DNA of 45,479 nt from Saccharopolyspora shandongensis (GTDB lineage Bacteria > Actinomycetota > Actinomycetes > Mycobacteriales > Pseudonocardiaceae): the NCBI RefSeq assembly GCF_900106995.1, contig NZ_FNOK01000070.1, forward strand, positions 1 to 45,479, written 5' to 3'. Positions 26,938-36,106 of the stretch are shown one piece after another (the first letter of the stretch is position 1; each line of letters begins with the position of its first letter). A program made the translations under genes and the position numbers. The notes beneath the pieces are model-generated. The model saw only the letters and a program-made list of their open reading frames with translations, had not been told where the DNA came from and did no database searches.

Positions 26938-27981
26938 TCAGCCCATCGGCGGAAGGAAACCCACCCGATCGAAGACCGTCCGCAGCGTCTCCGCGGACAC
27001 CGCCCGCGCCCGCTCCGCGCCCCGGTGCAGGACCTTGTCCAGCTCGGTCGGGTCGTCGAGGTACTCGCGGACCCTCTCCTGGAACGGGGTGACGAACTCG
27101 ACCACGACCTCGCCGAGCTCCTTCTTCAGGTCGCCGTAGCCCTTGCCCTCGTAGGCGGTCTCCAGGTCGGCGATGCCGCGGCCGGTGAGCGCCGAGTAGA
27201 TCACCAGCAGGTTGCTGATGCCCGGCTTGTTCTCTACGTCGTAGCGGATCTCCCGCTCCAGGTCGGTGACCGCGGAGCGGATCTTCTTCGCCGAGCGCTT
27301 CGGCGACTCCAGCAGTTCGACGACCCCGGCGGGCACCGACTTGCTCATCTTCGAGGTCGGGTCCTGCAGGTCGTAGATCTTGGCGGTGCCCTTGGGGATG
27401 TGCGCGGCCGGCACCGTGAAGGTCTTGCCGTAGCGGGAGTTGAACCGCTGCGCCAGGTTGCGGGTGAGCTCCAGGTGCTGGCGCTGGTCCTCGCCGACCG
27501 GGACCGCGTCGGCCTGGTAGAGCAGGATGTCCGCGGCCTGCAGCACCGGGTAGGTGAACAGCCCGACGCTGACGTGGTCGGCTTCCTGGCGGGCGGACTT
27601 GTCCTTGAACTGCGTCATCCGGCCGGCCTCGCCGAATCCGGTCAGGCATTCCAGGACCCAGCTGAGCTGGGCGTGCTCGGGGACGTGGCTCTGCACGAAC
27701 AGCGTCGACCGCTCGGGGTCGATGCCGAGGGCGAGCAGTTGCGCGGCGGACAGCCGGGTGCGCTGGCGCAGCAGCTCCGGGTCCTGCGCGACGGTGATGG
27801 CGTGCAGGTCGACGACGCAGTAGAAGGCGTCGTGCTCGTCCTGCATGGTGACCCATTCCCGCAGGGCACCCAGGTAGTTGCCGAGGTGGAACGAGTCGGC
27901 GGTGGGCTGGATGCCGGACAGCACGCGCGGCCGCGCCGCGGGCTGGTCGCTGGTCTGGGTTGCGGGGCTGTCGCTGCTCAC
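26938..27981 (-). CDS. trpS: Tryptophanyl-tRNA synthetase
   Basis: A protein of 347 aa, class I aminoacyl-tRNA synthetase. It charges tRNA-Trp. It begins RVLSGIQPTADSFHLGNYLGA (the HIGH-like motif is within FHLGNYLG, residues 31-38). The tryptophan/ATP pocket includes YPVLQAADILLYQADAVPVG and EDQRQHLELTR. The second signature is SKMSKS (DPTSKMSKSVP). The start is GTG 27981. The ribosome site is weak, so it may be leaderless. No T-box is visible upstream. Confidence 0.96.
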   Translation of the reverse strand: MSSDSPATQTSDQPAARPRVLSGIQPTADSFHLGNYLGALREWVTMQDEHDAFYCVVDLHAITVAQDPELLRQRTRLSAAQLLALGIDPERSTLFVQSHVPEHAQLSWVLECLTGFGEAGRMTQFKDKSARQEADHVSVGLFTYPVLQAADILLYQADAVPVGEDQRQHLELTRNLAQRFNSRYGKTFTVPAAHIPKGTAKIYDLQDPTSKMSKSVPAGVVELLESPKRSAKKIRSAVTDLEREIRYDVENKPGISNLLVIYSALTGRGIADLETAYEGKGYGDLKKELGEVVVEFVTPFQERVREYLDDPTELDKVLHRGAERARAVSAETLRTVFDRVGFLPPMG

Positions 27982-28043
27982 GTGCTGATTCTCGCAAGCC
28001 CCGCGAAAGTTGGTGGGAGCGACCTCTCCGGTTCTCCGGCGGG

Positions 28044-28283
28044 TCAGGTCTTGCGCTGGTTCTCCGGTTGGATCTTCTTCTTCCGGAACATGCCCGCGAC
28101 CATGCCGACCACTCCGAGCCCGATCGCGGTGAGGCCGACCGGGGCGCTCAGCGAATCCAGGGCGCCGGCCGCTTGGGCGGTCGGCTCGGCGGCGGCTGCG
28201 GCGGCGGTCGCCAGGAGCGCGGCGGCGGCCGCGGCACCAAGCACGGAGACTCGCGTTGCCACGCGAGATATTCGGCTACGCAC
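28044..28283 (-). CDS. Small alanine-rich membrane or exported protein
   Basis: A protein of 79 aa. The N terminus is a signal-like sequence (RVSVLGAAAAAALLATAAAAAAEP). The middle is short and a second helix (VGLTAIGLGVVGMVAGMF) is followed by a basic tail KKKIQPENQRKT. There is no LPXTG, but the helix-plus-basic-end layout would keep it in the membrane. The start is GTG 28283 with GGAGGG ahead. I do not recognise the family. It lies between trpS and fbiC, all leftward. Confidence 0.7.
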   Translation of the reverse strand: MRSRISRVATRVSVLGAAAAAALLATAAAAAAEPTAQAAGALDSLSAPVGLTAIGLGVVGMVAGMFRKKKIQPENQRKT

Positions 28284-28470
28284 GGGCGTGCCCTCCCTGC
28301 GACAGTTGACCCGATCAGGTCAGCACTCGTCTGAGTTCGGTGGCGGACCGTACCGACCACTCACTACCGGCGTGGTCGCTTTGCGTAAACCGGCCACGAC
28401 GCAATGATCATATTTTCCGGCCCGGGGCCGCTGTCGTCGGGTCCACGGATCCTGGAATCGCGCAGGCCAG

Positions 28471-28504
28471 CGGCCGGAATCACCCCGAGGGGCGATCCCG
28501 GCCG
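28471..28504 (-). terminator. Hairpin after fbiC
   Basis: CGGCCGG (28471-28477) pairs with CCGGCCG (28498-28504), and CCCC/GGGG pair inside, 36 bp past the fbiC stop. No U-tract. The remaining gap to the next gene (about 28284-28470) has two further weak hairpins near 28355-28400 and no gene that I can support. Confidence 0.5.
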
Positions 28505-28540
28505 AGAATTCACCTGTGTTCCACAACACACCAGATCGAG

Positions 28541-31126
28541 CTATGCCGGGCTGATGCCCAGCTGAACCCGGCCGCTTCGCTCGTAAGTGGTACTGCGCTG
28601 CCGCGCCGAGCGGCCCGCCCGCGCGGCCAGTTCGTGCAGCTCCTCGACGCTGCGCTCCGAGCCGTGCTCGGAACCCGCCATCCGGCTGATGGTCTCCTCC
28701 ATCAGCGTTCCGCCGACGTCGTTGGCGCCGCCGTTGAGCACCTCCGACGTGCCTTCGTCGCCGAGCTTCACCCACGAGCACTGGACGTTGTCGATCCGGC
28801 CGTGCAGCAGGATGCGCGCCATCGCGTGCACCGCGCGGTTGTCCCGGCGGGTCGGGCCCGGGCGCGCCAGCCCGGCGAGGTAGATCGGCGCGTTGCGGTG
28901 CACGAACGGCAGCGGTACGAACTCGGTGAACCCGGCGTTGCCGTGCTCGGCCGCGGCGTCCTGCACGCCGGCCAGGGTGCGGAGGTGCCCGAGCCAGTGC
29001 TCCGGGGTGTCCACGTGGCCGTACATCATCGTCGACGAGGACGGGATGCCCAGCCGGTGCGCGGTGCTGACGACCTCGATCCACTCGGCGGCGGGCAGCT
29101 TGCCCTTGGTCAGCACCCAGCGCACCTCGTCGTCGAGGATCTCTGCCGCGGTGCCGGGAATGCTGCCCAGCCCGGCCTCCTTCAGCTCGGCGAGCCAGTC
29201 GGCGATGCTCGCCCCGGCCTTCGCCGCGGCGCTGACGATCTCCATCGGGCTGAACGCGTGGACGTGCATCTCGGGAACCCGCTGCTTGATCGCGCGCACC
29301 AGGTCGGCGTAGCCGGACACCGGCAGCCGAGGATCGATGCCGCCCTGCATGCAGATCTCGGTCGCGCCGGCCCGCCACGCCTCGTCGGCCCGGTCGGCGA
29401 CTTCCTCCGGCGAGAGCCGGTAGGCGTCGGCGTCGCGCTCGCGCTGCGCGAAGGCGCAGAAGCGGCAGCCGACGTAGCAGATGTTCGAGAAGTTGATGTT
29501 GCGGTTCACGACGTAGGTGATGTCGTCGCCCACGACGTCCCGGCGCAGCCCGTCGGCGATCCCGGCGAGCGTGTCCATCGCGGCTCCGTCGCAGGTCATC
29601 AAGGCCATCGCGGCGGCGGTGCGGCTCTCGTCGAGCAGCGCGGCGGGATCGGTCTCGGCCAGCCGCAGGCCCTCCCGCACGTCGGCGTCCAGCCGCTCCG
29701 GCGCCGCGTCGGCGGGCAGTTGCCTGCGCAGCTCGTCCCAGTCGCCGTAGACCGTGTCGAAGTCGCCGCGGCGATCGTCGGTGCGACCGGTCGTGTCGAT
29801 GCTGCGGTGCAGGTCGGTGCGGCCGATGGACTCGAACCCGCCGTCCGGCTCCTGCCACTCCCGGCCGACCGGCGCGGCGTCCGCGGCGGCGAAACCGTCC
29901 GAATCGGACAGCGCCGCGACGTGGCCGGCCACCCGCAGGTCCAGCCACTGGGTGCTGTCCCCGGCCAGCCCGGCGCGCACGTAGCGCGGGTAGGCGGTGA
30001 GGCGTTCGCGCATCTCGAAGCCGCCCTCGCGGGTCTTCGCGGCGAGCTCGTCGATCTCCGGCCACGGCCGTTCCGGGTTGACGTGGTCCGGTGTCACCGG
30101 CGAAACCCCGCCCCAGTCGTCGATCCCGGCGCGCAGCATCAGCAGCTGCTCGTCGCCGATGAGGTTCGGCGGCGCCTGCACGCTCACGCCGGAGGGCATC
30201 AGCAGCCGCGCGACCGCGATGGTGGCGGCCAGGTCCTGCAGGTCGGCGTCGGGCATGCCGCGCATCGCGGTGTCCGGCTTGGCCCGGAAGTTCTGCACGA
30301 TGATTTCCTGGATGTGCCCGTACTGGCGGGCGACGCCGCGCAACGCGAGCAGCGACTCGGCCCGCTCGGCGCGGGTTTCACCGATTCCGATGAGGATTCC
30401 GCTGGTGAACGGCACCGCGACGCGGCCGGCGTCGGCCAGCACCCGCAGCCGGACGGCGGGTTCCTTGTCCGGGCTGCCGAAGTGCGGGCCGCCCTTCTCC
30501 CGCCACAGCCGCTCGGACGTGGTCTCCAGCATCATGCCCATGCTCGCCGCGACCGGTTTGAGCCTGGTCAGCTCCGACCAGCTGAGCACGCCGGGGTTCA
30601 GGTGCGGCAGCAGGCCGGTCTCCTCCAGCACCGCGATGGCGCAGGCCCGCACGTAGTCCACTGTGGATGAGTAACCGCGCGCCTCCAGCCACTCCCGGGC
30701 GGCGGGCCAGCGCTCCTCCGGCCGGTCGCCCAGGGTGAACAGGGCCTCCTTGCACCCCGCCGCCGCACCCTGGCGGGCGATCTCCAGCACCTCGTCGCGT
30801 TCCAGGTAGGCGGACTCCACGCGGTGCGGAACGGTGGCGAACGTGCAGTAATGGCAACGATCCCGGCAAAGCCGGGTCAACGGGATGAACACGTTGCGGC
30901 TGTAGGTGACCACGGCTTCGTGGCCCTCGGCCACCAGGTGCGCGTCCCGCGCGCGACCGGCCGCCGTCAGCAGTCTTTCGAGGTCATCGCCGCGGGCGTG
31001 CAGCAGGACCGCGGCTTCGGCGGCGTCCAGCGAAACGCCGTCCGTGGCGCGGCGGAGCGCACGGCGCATCGCCGAGGCGCTCGGAGTGGGTTCCGGCGGG
31101 GCAAGTTCCAGGTCTGCAACCGACAC
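28541..31126 (-). CDS. fbiC: 7,8-didemethyl-8-hydroxy-5-deazariboflavin (FO) synthase, CofG-CofH fusion
   Basis: A protein of 861 aa, the usual length for actinobacterial FbiC. Two radical-SAM halves are fused. The N-terminal CofG-like half has the CX3CX2C cluster motif in TRLCRDRCHYCTFATV; the C-terminal CofH-like half has ICYVGCRFCAFAQRERD. The pair joins tyrosine and 5-amino-6-ribitylaminouracil to make FO, the chromophore of coenzyme F420. The organism therefore very likely makes F420. The start is GTG 31126 with a leaderless promoter pattern. No other F420 genes are in the window. Confidence 0.96.
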   Translation of the reverse strand: MSVADLELAPPEPTPSASAMRRALRRATDGVSLDAAEAAVLLHARGDDLERLLTAAGRARDAHLVAEGHEAVVTYSRNVFIPLTRLCRDRCHYCTFATVPHRVESAYLERDEVLEIARQGAAAGCKEALFTLGDRPEERWPAAREWLEARGYSSTVDYVRACAIAVLEETGLLPHLNPGVLSWSELTRLKPVAASMGMMLETTSERLWREKGGPHFGSPDKEPAVRLRVLADAGRVAVPFTSGILIGIGETRAERAESLLALRGVARQYGHIQEIIVQNFRAKPDTAMRGMPDADLQDLAATIAVARLLMPSGVSVQAPPNLIGDEQLLMLRAGIDDWGGVSPVTPDHVNPERPWPEIDELAAKTREGGFEMRERLTAYPRYVRAGLAGDSTQWLDLRVAGHVAALSDSDGFAAADAAPVGREWQEPDGGFESIGRTDLHRSIDTTGRTDDRRGDFDTVYGDWDELRRQLPADAAPERLDADVREGLRLAETDPAALLDESRTAAAMALMTCDGAAMDTLAGIADGLRRDVVGDDITYVVNRNINFSNICYVGCRFCAFAQRERDADAYRLSPEEVADRADEAWRAGATEICMQGGIDPRLPVSGYADLVRAIKQRVPEMHVHAFSPMEIVSAAAKAGASIADWLAELKEAGLGSIPGTAAEILDDEVRWVLTKGKLPAAEWIEVVSTAHRLGIPSSSTMMYGHVDTPEHWLGHLRTLAGVQDAAAEHGNAGFTEFVPLPFVHRNAPIYLAGLARPGPTRRDNRAVHAMARILLHGRIDNVQCSWVKLGDEGTSEVLNGGANDVGGTLMEETISRMAGSEHGSERSVEELHELAARAGRSARQRSTTYERSGRVQLGISPA

Positions 31127-31132
31127 CAGCCG

Positions 31133-31162
31133 ACTCTAAGTCTCCGAGCACGCACCGCCCAA
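31133..31162 (-). promoter_or_regulatory. Leaderless promoter of fbiC
   Basis: On the minus strand: TTGGGC (31162-31157), 18 bp, TAGAGT (31138-31133), then six bases and the GTG start at 31126. The spacing fits a sigma-A leaderless start. Confidence 0.5.
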
Positions 31163-31298
31163 CCTCGTAGACGTGCCACGCACCTCACTACCGGCTATTG
31201 AATTACTCCGTTCTGCCCTACCGATACTCACCGAATCAGGCGCAAAATCCGACGAATACCACTGGGTGGATCACACTCTGTCTCCATAGGAGGGACAC

Positions 31299-32792
31299 GT
31301 GTCACGCACTAGAAGGAGCGGCCGGGCGATGCGTATCGCCGGCTCAGCGCTCGCTCTGGCGTTGCTGGTACCCGCGGGCATCGTCGGCGCTGCCGAATCC
31401 GCGCCCGCGGCCACCGCCGCGCCGGTGCACTTCGTCGTGCTCGGCCCGACCGGCGACGGCCTGCAGCAGACCGAGGAATCGGTTCGCGCGGTCGGCGGAA
31501 CCGTCGTGCAGAGCTGGCCCCAGATCGGCGTGATCGTCGCGACCTCGACGGATCCCGGTTTCGCCGCCGCAGTTCGCACCCAGCCGGCCGTGGAGCAGGC
31601 CGGTGCCAGCCGCAACCTCGCCGAGCAGCTGCCGCCCGCGCAGTCGCAGCGGCTGGAGGCGCTGGAGGGCAAGGTCGGCGCCGTCCCCTTCGCCGCCGTT
31701 CCCGGCGAAGAACCGCTGGAGCCCGAGCAGTGGGACATGCGGCAGATCAAGGCCGAGCAGGCAAGCGCGGTCTCCCAGGGCAGCAAGGACATCACGGTCG
31801 GCGTGCTGGACTACGGCATCGACCCGACGCACCCGGACCTGAAGCCGAACCTGGACGTCACCAAGTCGGTGAGCTGCGTGAACGAGGGCGTCCCGGACAC
31901 CCGGCAGGAGGCCTGGCAGCCGCAGGACCCGACGCAGGACCACGGCACCCACACCGCGGGCACCATCGCCGCCGCGCGCAACGGCGTCGGCATCGCCGGT
32001 GTCGCACCGAACGTCTCGCTCGCCTCGGTGCGGGTCATCGACGACGGCGGCTTCATCTACCCCGAATACGCGGTCTGCGGCTTCATCTGGGCCGCCGAGC
32101 ACGGCTTCGACGTCACCAACAACTCGTACTTCGTCGACCCCTGGTACCTGTGGTGCGACAGCGACCCGGACCAGAAGGCCGCGGCCGAGGCGGTGCGCCG
32201 CGCCGTCGCGTACGCGCAGAGCAAGGACGTCGTGAACGTGGTCTCGGCGGGCAACAGCAACTGGGACCTGTCCAAGCCGATCCGCGACACCAACAGCCCG
32301 AACAACGGCGGGCCGACCCAGGACCGCAAGACCGGGCACGAGTGCCACGTCCTGCCCGGTGAGCTGCCGGGCGTGGTCTCGGTGTCCGCGGTGGGCTCGG
32401 ACGCGGTGAAGTCGTACTACTCCAACTACGGGCTGGGTTCGATCACGGTCACCGCGCCGGGCGGCGACAAGAACCAGATCCCGCAGACGCCGTCGCAGAA
32501 CGGCCGTGTGCTGTCCACTGTGCCCGGCGGCGGCTGGGGCTGGATGCAGGGCACCTCGATGGCCGGGCCGCACGCGGCCGGCGTCGTCGCGCTGCTGCGC
32601 AGCACCCACCAGGAGTGGAACGCCCAGCAGGTGGTCGGCGCGCTGACCAACCAGGCGGACGCCCTGGAGTGCCCGACCAGCTACGACCCGGACGGCGACG
32701 GCAAGCCGGACGCGGTGTGCTCGGGTGGCAAGGGCGGCGCCGGTTTCTACGGCGCGGGCCTCATCGACGCCCTGGACGCCGTCCAGAAGTAA
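31299..32792 (+). CDS. Secreted subtilisin-like serine protease (S8)
   Basis: A protein of 497 aa. A basic signal peptide (to about residue 33) is followed by a propeptide region (about 40-140) that folds as an I9-like inhibitor (HFVVLGPTGDGLQQTEESV...). The catalytic triad is D171 (VGVLDYGIDPTHPDL), H215 (DHGTHTAGT) and S420 (GTSMAGPHAAGV), with oxyanion N319 (VVSAGNSN). Cysteines are scattered, which would suit an extracellular enzyme. The C-terminal part has a DPDGDGKPD stretch, possibly calcium-binding. The start is GTG 31299 with AGGAGG five bases ahead; ATG 31329 is possible. Single-gene unit ending in a hairpin. Confidence 0.93.
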   Translation: MSRTRRSGRAMRIAGSALALALLVPAGIVGAAESAPAATAAPVHFVVLGPTGDGLQQTEESVRAVGGTVVQSWPQIGVIVATSTDPGFAAAVRTQPAVEQAGASRNLAEQLPPAQSQRLEALEGKVGAVPFAAVPGEEPLEPEQWDMRQIKAEQASAVSQGSKDITVGVLDYGIDPTHPDLKPNLDVTKSVSCVNEGVPDTRQEAWQPQDPTQDHGTHTAGTIAAARNGVGIAGVAPNVSLASVRVIDDGGFIYPEYAVCGFIWAAEHGFDVTNNSYFVDPWYLWCDSDPDQKAAAEAVRRAVAYAQSKDVVNVVSAGNSNWDLSKPIRDTNSPNNGGPTQDRKTGHECHVLPGELPGVVSVSAVGSDAVKSYYSNYGLGSITVTAPGGDKNQIPQTPSQNGRVLSTVPGGGWGWMQGTSMAGPHAAGVVALLRSTHQEWNAQQVVGALTNQADALECPTSYDPDGDGKPDAVCSGGKGGAGFYGAGLIDALDAVQK

Positions 32793-32810
32793 GCCGCAAC
32801 GAGTGACACC

Positions 32811-32851
32811 CGAAGGGCGCCTTCCACCGATCCGGTCGGGGGCGTCCTTCG
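32811..32851 (+). terminator. Terminator of the subtilase gene
   Basis: CGAAGGGCGCC (32811-32821) and GGCGTCCTTCG (32841-32851), an 11-bp stem with one wobble pair, 18 bp past the stop. Confidence 0.7.
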
Positions 32852-32947
32852 CGTTGTCGCATTTCGCACGATCTGGGGTTGCCTGGGCGAGTTGGCCGCA
32901 GGACGCTGGCGGTCCGGAGGGTTGTCGCTCGGGAATGAGGCGCTGTC

Positions 32948-34183
32948 GTGGCTGATTCGGAGACCTTCGTGATCGTCGGTGCCGGCATGGCCGGCGCCAA
33001 GGGTGCGCAGGCGCTGCGCGATCTGGGGTTCGACGGGCGCATCGCCCTGCTCGGCGACGAACCGCACCGCCCGTACGAGCGCCCGCCGCTGTCCAAGGCG
33101 TACTTGATGGGCAACGCCGGGTTCGAGAGCGCGTACGTGCACGACGAGTCCTGGTACGCCGACAACCGGGTGGATCTGCAGCTGGAGGTGTCGGTGCGGC
33201 GCATCGACCGGGCGCTGCGGCAGCTGGAGCTCATTGACGGCGGGCGCCTCGACTTCGACAAGCTGCTGATCGCGACCGGGGCCAACCCCCGTTCGCTGCC
33301 GGTGCCCGGCATCGACGCCGAGGGCGTCCTGCACCTGCGGCGGGTCGAGGACTCCGACCTGATCAAGCGGACCCTGGCGGGCATCGAGCGGCTCGTGGTG
33401 GTCGGCGCGGGCTGGATCGGCCTCGAAGTCACCGCCGCCGCGCGCGAAGCGGGCGTGGCCGTGACCGTTGTCGAGACAACAGAGCTGCCGCTGCTGCGGG
33501 TGCTCGGCCCGGAGGTGGCCGAGGTCTTCGCGGCGTTGCACCGGGACCACGGCGTGGATTTCCGGTTCGGCACCGCGGTCAGCGAGATCCTGGTCGACGG
33601 CGATCGCGCGGCCGGGGTCCGGCTGACGGACGGCACCGAGGTCCCGGCCGGGGCGGTGCTGGTCGCGGTCGGCGTGGAGCCGGCGGTCGCGCTCGCCCGG
33701 GATGCGGGCCTGCGGGTCGACAACGGCATCCTGGTCGACGCCTCGCTGCGCACCGGCGACCCGAACATCGTCGCGGCGGGCGACGTGGCGAACGCGTTCA
33801 ACCCGTTGCTGGGCAAGCAGATCCGCGTGGAGCACTGGGCGAACGCGCTCAACCAGCCGGCCACCGCGGCGGCGTCGATGCTGGGGCGCGACGGCAAGTA
33901 CGCGGAGCTGCCGTACTTCTTCACCGACCAGTACGACCTGGGCATGGAGTACCTCGGCCACGTCGCCCCGGACGGCTACGACCAGGTGGTGTTCCGCGGC
34001 GACGTGGCGGCCCGCGAGTTCATCGCGTTCTGGCTGACCGACGGCCGGGTCCTGGCGGGCATGAACGTCAACATCTGGGACGTCCAGGACCAGATCAAGA
34101 CCCTGATCACCTCGGGAACCACGATCGACCCGAACGCGCTCGCCGACCCGGACACGCCGCTCGACGAGCTCATCGCCCGCTGA
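32948..34183 (+). CDS. Ferredoxin/rubredoxin-reductase-like FAD oxidoreductase
   Basis: A protein of 411 aa. FAD site FVIVGAGMAGAKGAQALRD, the PYERPPLSKAYL motif typical of ferredoxin reductases of aromatic-ring and P450 electron chains, NAD(P)H site VVVGAGWIGLEVTAAAREAG, and the second FAD motif NIVAAGDVANAFNP. The C terminus has the reductase domain (DLGMEYLGHV...). It passes electrons from NAD(P)H to a ferredoxin, but no ferredoxin or P450 gene is nearby. The start is GTG 32948 with a GAGGCG site. Confidence 0.9.
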   Translation: MADSETFVIVGAGMAGAKGAQALRDLGFDGRIALLGDEPHRPYERPPLSKAYLMGNAGFESAYVHDESWYADNRVDLQLEVSVRRIDRALRQLELIDGGRLDFDKLLIATGANPRSLPVPGIDAEGVLHLRRVEDSDLIKRTLAGIERLVVVGAGWIGLEVTAAAREAGVAVTVVETTELPLLRVLGPEVAEVFAALHRDHGVDFRFGTAVSEILVDGDRAAGVRLTDGTEVPAGAVLVAVGVEPAVALARDAGLRVDNGILVDASLRTGDPNIVAAGDVANAFNPLLGKQIRVEHWANALNQPATAAASMLGRDGKYAELPYFFTDQYDLGMEYLGHVAPDGYDQVVFRGDVAAREFIAFWLTDGRVLAGMNVNIWDVQDQIKTLITSGTTIDPNALADPDTPLDELIAR

Positions 34184-34199
34184 TCCGCGCGCCGCCGGA

Positions 34200-34769
34200 T
34201 CACGACTCCGCGAGGGAGCGGTTCACGAACGCGGCGATCAGCTCGTCCACGTCGAACCGCGCCAGGACCTCGGGCACCGTCAGGTGCTCCAGGATCACGC
34301 CGGTCATCGCGTAGTAGAGCAGCACCGTCGTCGTGTCGTCGCCGGGAATGCCGGATTCGCGGCGGCCCTCGATGTTCGCGTTCAGGTTCGTGCGCAGCGT
34401 TTCGGTCAGCGCCCCCTGGAGCTCGGGACGCCGGATCGCCTCCAGGCGGAGTTCCAGCAGCGCGAGCCAGCCGGTGCGGTCGTCCGAGATGTGGTGGAAC
34501 AGCGCGCGCATCACGTCGGTGAGCAGTTCCGGAGACGGCGGGCGCTCGAGGTCGTACTGCCCCGGATCGAGGGTCATCCGCTGGTGGATGTGCGCGCCGA
34601 CCTGGTTGAGCAGGTCCGCGCGGTTGGCGAAGTAGTTCGACGCCGTCCCCTTCGGCACGCCGGCCTCCACGTCGACGGCGCGGAAGGTCAGGCCGCGCGC
34701 ACCGTCCCGCGCCAGCACCTCGATCGCCGCGTCGACCAGCGCCGTTCGCCGCTCGGTGTTCTGCACCAT
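34200..34769 (-). CDS. TetR/AcrR family regulator
   Basis: A protein of 189 aa. The helix-turn-helix is ALVDAAIEVLARDGARGLTF, then VEAGVPKGTASNYFANRADLL (the 'KGTxxxYF' TetR recognition helix). The C-terminal region resembles TetR_C_6/13-type ligand domains. It is divergent from a RibD-like reductase gene 91 bp away and likely controls it and itself. The start is ATG 34769 with GGAGGAGCGG ahead. Confidence 0.9.
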   Translation of the reverse strand: MVQNTERRTALVDAAIEVLARDGARGLTFRAVDVEAGVPKGTASNYFANRADLLNQVGAHIHQRMTLDPGQYDLERPPSPELLTDVMRALFHHISDDRTGWLALLELRLEAIRRPELQGALTETLRTNLNANIEGRRESGIPGDDTTTVLLYYAMTGVILEHLTVPEVLARFDVDELIAAFVNRSLAES

Positions 34770-34798
34770 CCGCTCCTCCTGAGCAACCCGCTTGCAAT

Positions 34799-34833
34799 CA
34801 CTACAGACATAGTACTAAATTTGAAGCACTACA
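34799..34833. promoter_or_regulatory. Divergent promoter/operator region, TetR / RibD-like gene
   Basis: An AT-rich block with two CACTACA direct repeats (34799-34805, 34827-34833) flanking TAGTACTA and AAATTTG. It is the only plausible control site between the two genes. The exact operator is not resolved. Confidence 0.4.
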
Positions 34834-34860
34834 TTCGGAGTGGTTCTAGTTGGAGGCACC

Positions 34861-35436
34861 GTGCGAAAGCTGACCTACCTGATCGCCGCGACCATCGACG
34901 GCTTCATCACCGGCCCCACCGGCAAGCCGGACTTCTTCCTGCACGAAGGCGACCACGGCGATTTCATCCGGGCCGAGTACCCGGAGATCATGCCGACCCA
35001 CATCCGCCCGCTGATCGGCCTCGCCGACGCGCCGAACAAGCACTTCGACACCGTCCTGCAGGGCCGCGCAACCTGGGAGGTCGGCATGCAGGACGGGATG
35101 ACGAACGCCTACCAGCACATGCGCCGCAACGTCGTGTTCTCCCGCAGCGTCGCGGAAAGCCCGGATCCCACGGTGGAATTCGTCGCCACCGACCCGATCG
35201 AGCGGGTGCGGGAGCTGAAGCGGGAAGAGGGCATGGGGATCTGGCTCTGCGGCGGCGGGAAGCTGGCGGAGGCCCTTCGCCCGGAGATCGACGAACTGAT
35301 GATCAAGCTCCACCCGATCGTCGCCGGCGCCGGGACCCCGCTGTTCAGCAGGGAATTCTCCCCCGAGCTGTTCGACCTGGCCGACACCGAGGTGTTCGAC
35401 AGCGGAGTGATCCACCTGACCTACACCAAGCGCTGA
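34861..35436 (+). CDS. Dihydrofolate reductase-like (RibD C-terminal) protein
   Basis: A protein of about 191 aa. It begins KLTYLIAATIDGFITGPTG, then TVLQGRATWEVGMQDG, VVFSRSVAES, and GIWLCGGGKLAEAL, all matching the RibD_C/DHFR-like fold that binds NADPH. ELMIKLHPIVAGAGTPLF is the typical C-terminal strand. The family often has unknown substrates and is commonly paired with TetR regulators. The start is GTG 34861 with GGAGG six bases ahead; an upstream ATG at 34840 lies before that site and is rejected. Confidence 0.88.
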   Translation: MRKLTYLIAATIDGFITGPTGKPDFFLHEGDHGDFIRAEYPEIMPTHIRPLIGLADAPNKHFDTVLQGRATWEVGMQDGMTNAYQHMRRNVVFSRSVAESPDPTVEFVATDPIERVRELKREEGMGIWLCGGGKLAEALRPEIDELMIKLHPIVAGAGTPLFSREFSPELFDLADTEVFDSGVIHLTYTKR

Positions 35437-35486
35437 CCGGGACGGCCGATCCAGGTGGCCGCCCTCCCGATCACGAGCAGCCGGCC

Positions 35487-35543
35487 GTCGTGAGTGGAAC
35501 TGGTCGCCCCAACGACGCCCCGACGACGATTTCCACTCACGAC
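35487..35543. repeat. Large inverted repeat after the RibD-like gene
   Basis: GTCGTGAGTGGAA (35487-35499) and TTCCACTCACGAC (35531-35543) are perfect 13-bp arms around 31 nt rich in CGACG. It may terminate the RibD-like gene. The GTGAGTGG/CCACTCAC type of dyad looks familiar from intergenic repeats of related genomes, but this is from memory. Confidence 0.65.
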
Positions 35544-35612
35544 ACCACAAACGGAGACGGTGACGATCAGCACAAGCGCATGGACCTCTAGTTTTATGGA
35601 GGTTTCAAGCTC

Positions 35613-36062
35613 TTGTCCATGACCGCTAACGCCACGCAGCCTCCCGTCATCGAGGACACCACCACCGACCACGAACGGGACGTCGCTGCGATCGAGCAGA
35701 TGATCGCCGACGTCGAAACCGCCTTCAACACCAACGATCCCGACCTGCTGACCGCCCACTTCGCCCAGAACGCATCGGTCGTCAACGCGGCCGGAATCCT
35801 GATGTCCGGCCGGGACGCCCTGCTCGAAGCCAACCGCAAGGGCCTGGCCGGATTCCTGCGCGACGAGCACGCCCGCTACGAGGTCGGCGACATCGTCTTC
35901 CTCCGCCCCGACATCGCCATCGCGCACAAGAACGCGTGGGCCACCAAGGCCGACGGCGAGCTCATCGACGTCGCTCCCGCGATGATCGCCCTCTACGTCC
36001 TGGTCAAGGAACAGGGCCGCTGGTGGATCGTGGCCCGCCAGAACACCCTCACCCCGTCCTGA
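35613..36062 (+). CDS. SnoaL-like / SgcJ-EcaC family protein
   Basis: A protein of about 149 aa with the cone-shaped NTF2-like fold pattern: IEQMIADVETAFNTNDPDLLTAHF, then ASVVNAAGILMSGRDALLEANRKGL, and a final pair of strands including GRWWIVARQNT. SgcJ/EcaC proteins are found in polyketide clusters and as stand-alone genes; the reaction here is unknown. The start may be TTG 35613 (GGAGG ten bases ahead) or ATG 35619. Directly followed by a strong hairpin. Confidence 0.85.
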   Translation: MSMTANATQPPVIEDTTTDHERDVAAIEQMIADVETAFNTNDPDLLTAHFAQNASVVNAAGILMSGRDALLEANRKGLAGFLRDEHARYEVGDIVFLRPDIAIAHKNAWATKADGELIDVAPAMIALYVLVKEQGRWWIVARQNTLTPS

Positions 36063-36073
36063 CCTGTGCAAGA

Positions 36074-36106
36074 GTCGGCCCGAGCGGAAACTCCGCTCGG
36101 GCCGAC
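36074..36106 (+). terminator. Strong hairpin terminator
   Basis: GTCGGCCCGAGCGG (36074-36087), loop AAACT, CCGCTCGGGCCGAC (36093-36106): a perfect 14-bp stem 12 bp after the SnoaL-like gene. Confidence 0.85.

Noticed and set aside
28340..30670. A 776-codon open frame on the plus strand across fbiC
   Set aside because: It is antisense to fbiC, whose motifs are unmistakable. Long shadow frames are expected in DNA of this GC content. The product is rich in R, G, H and V with no domain.
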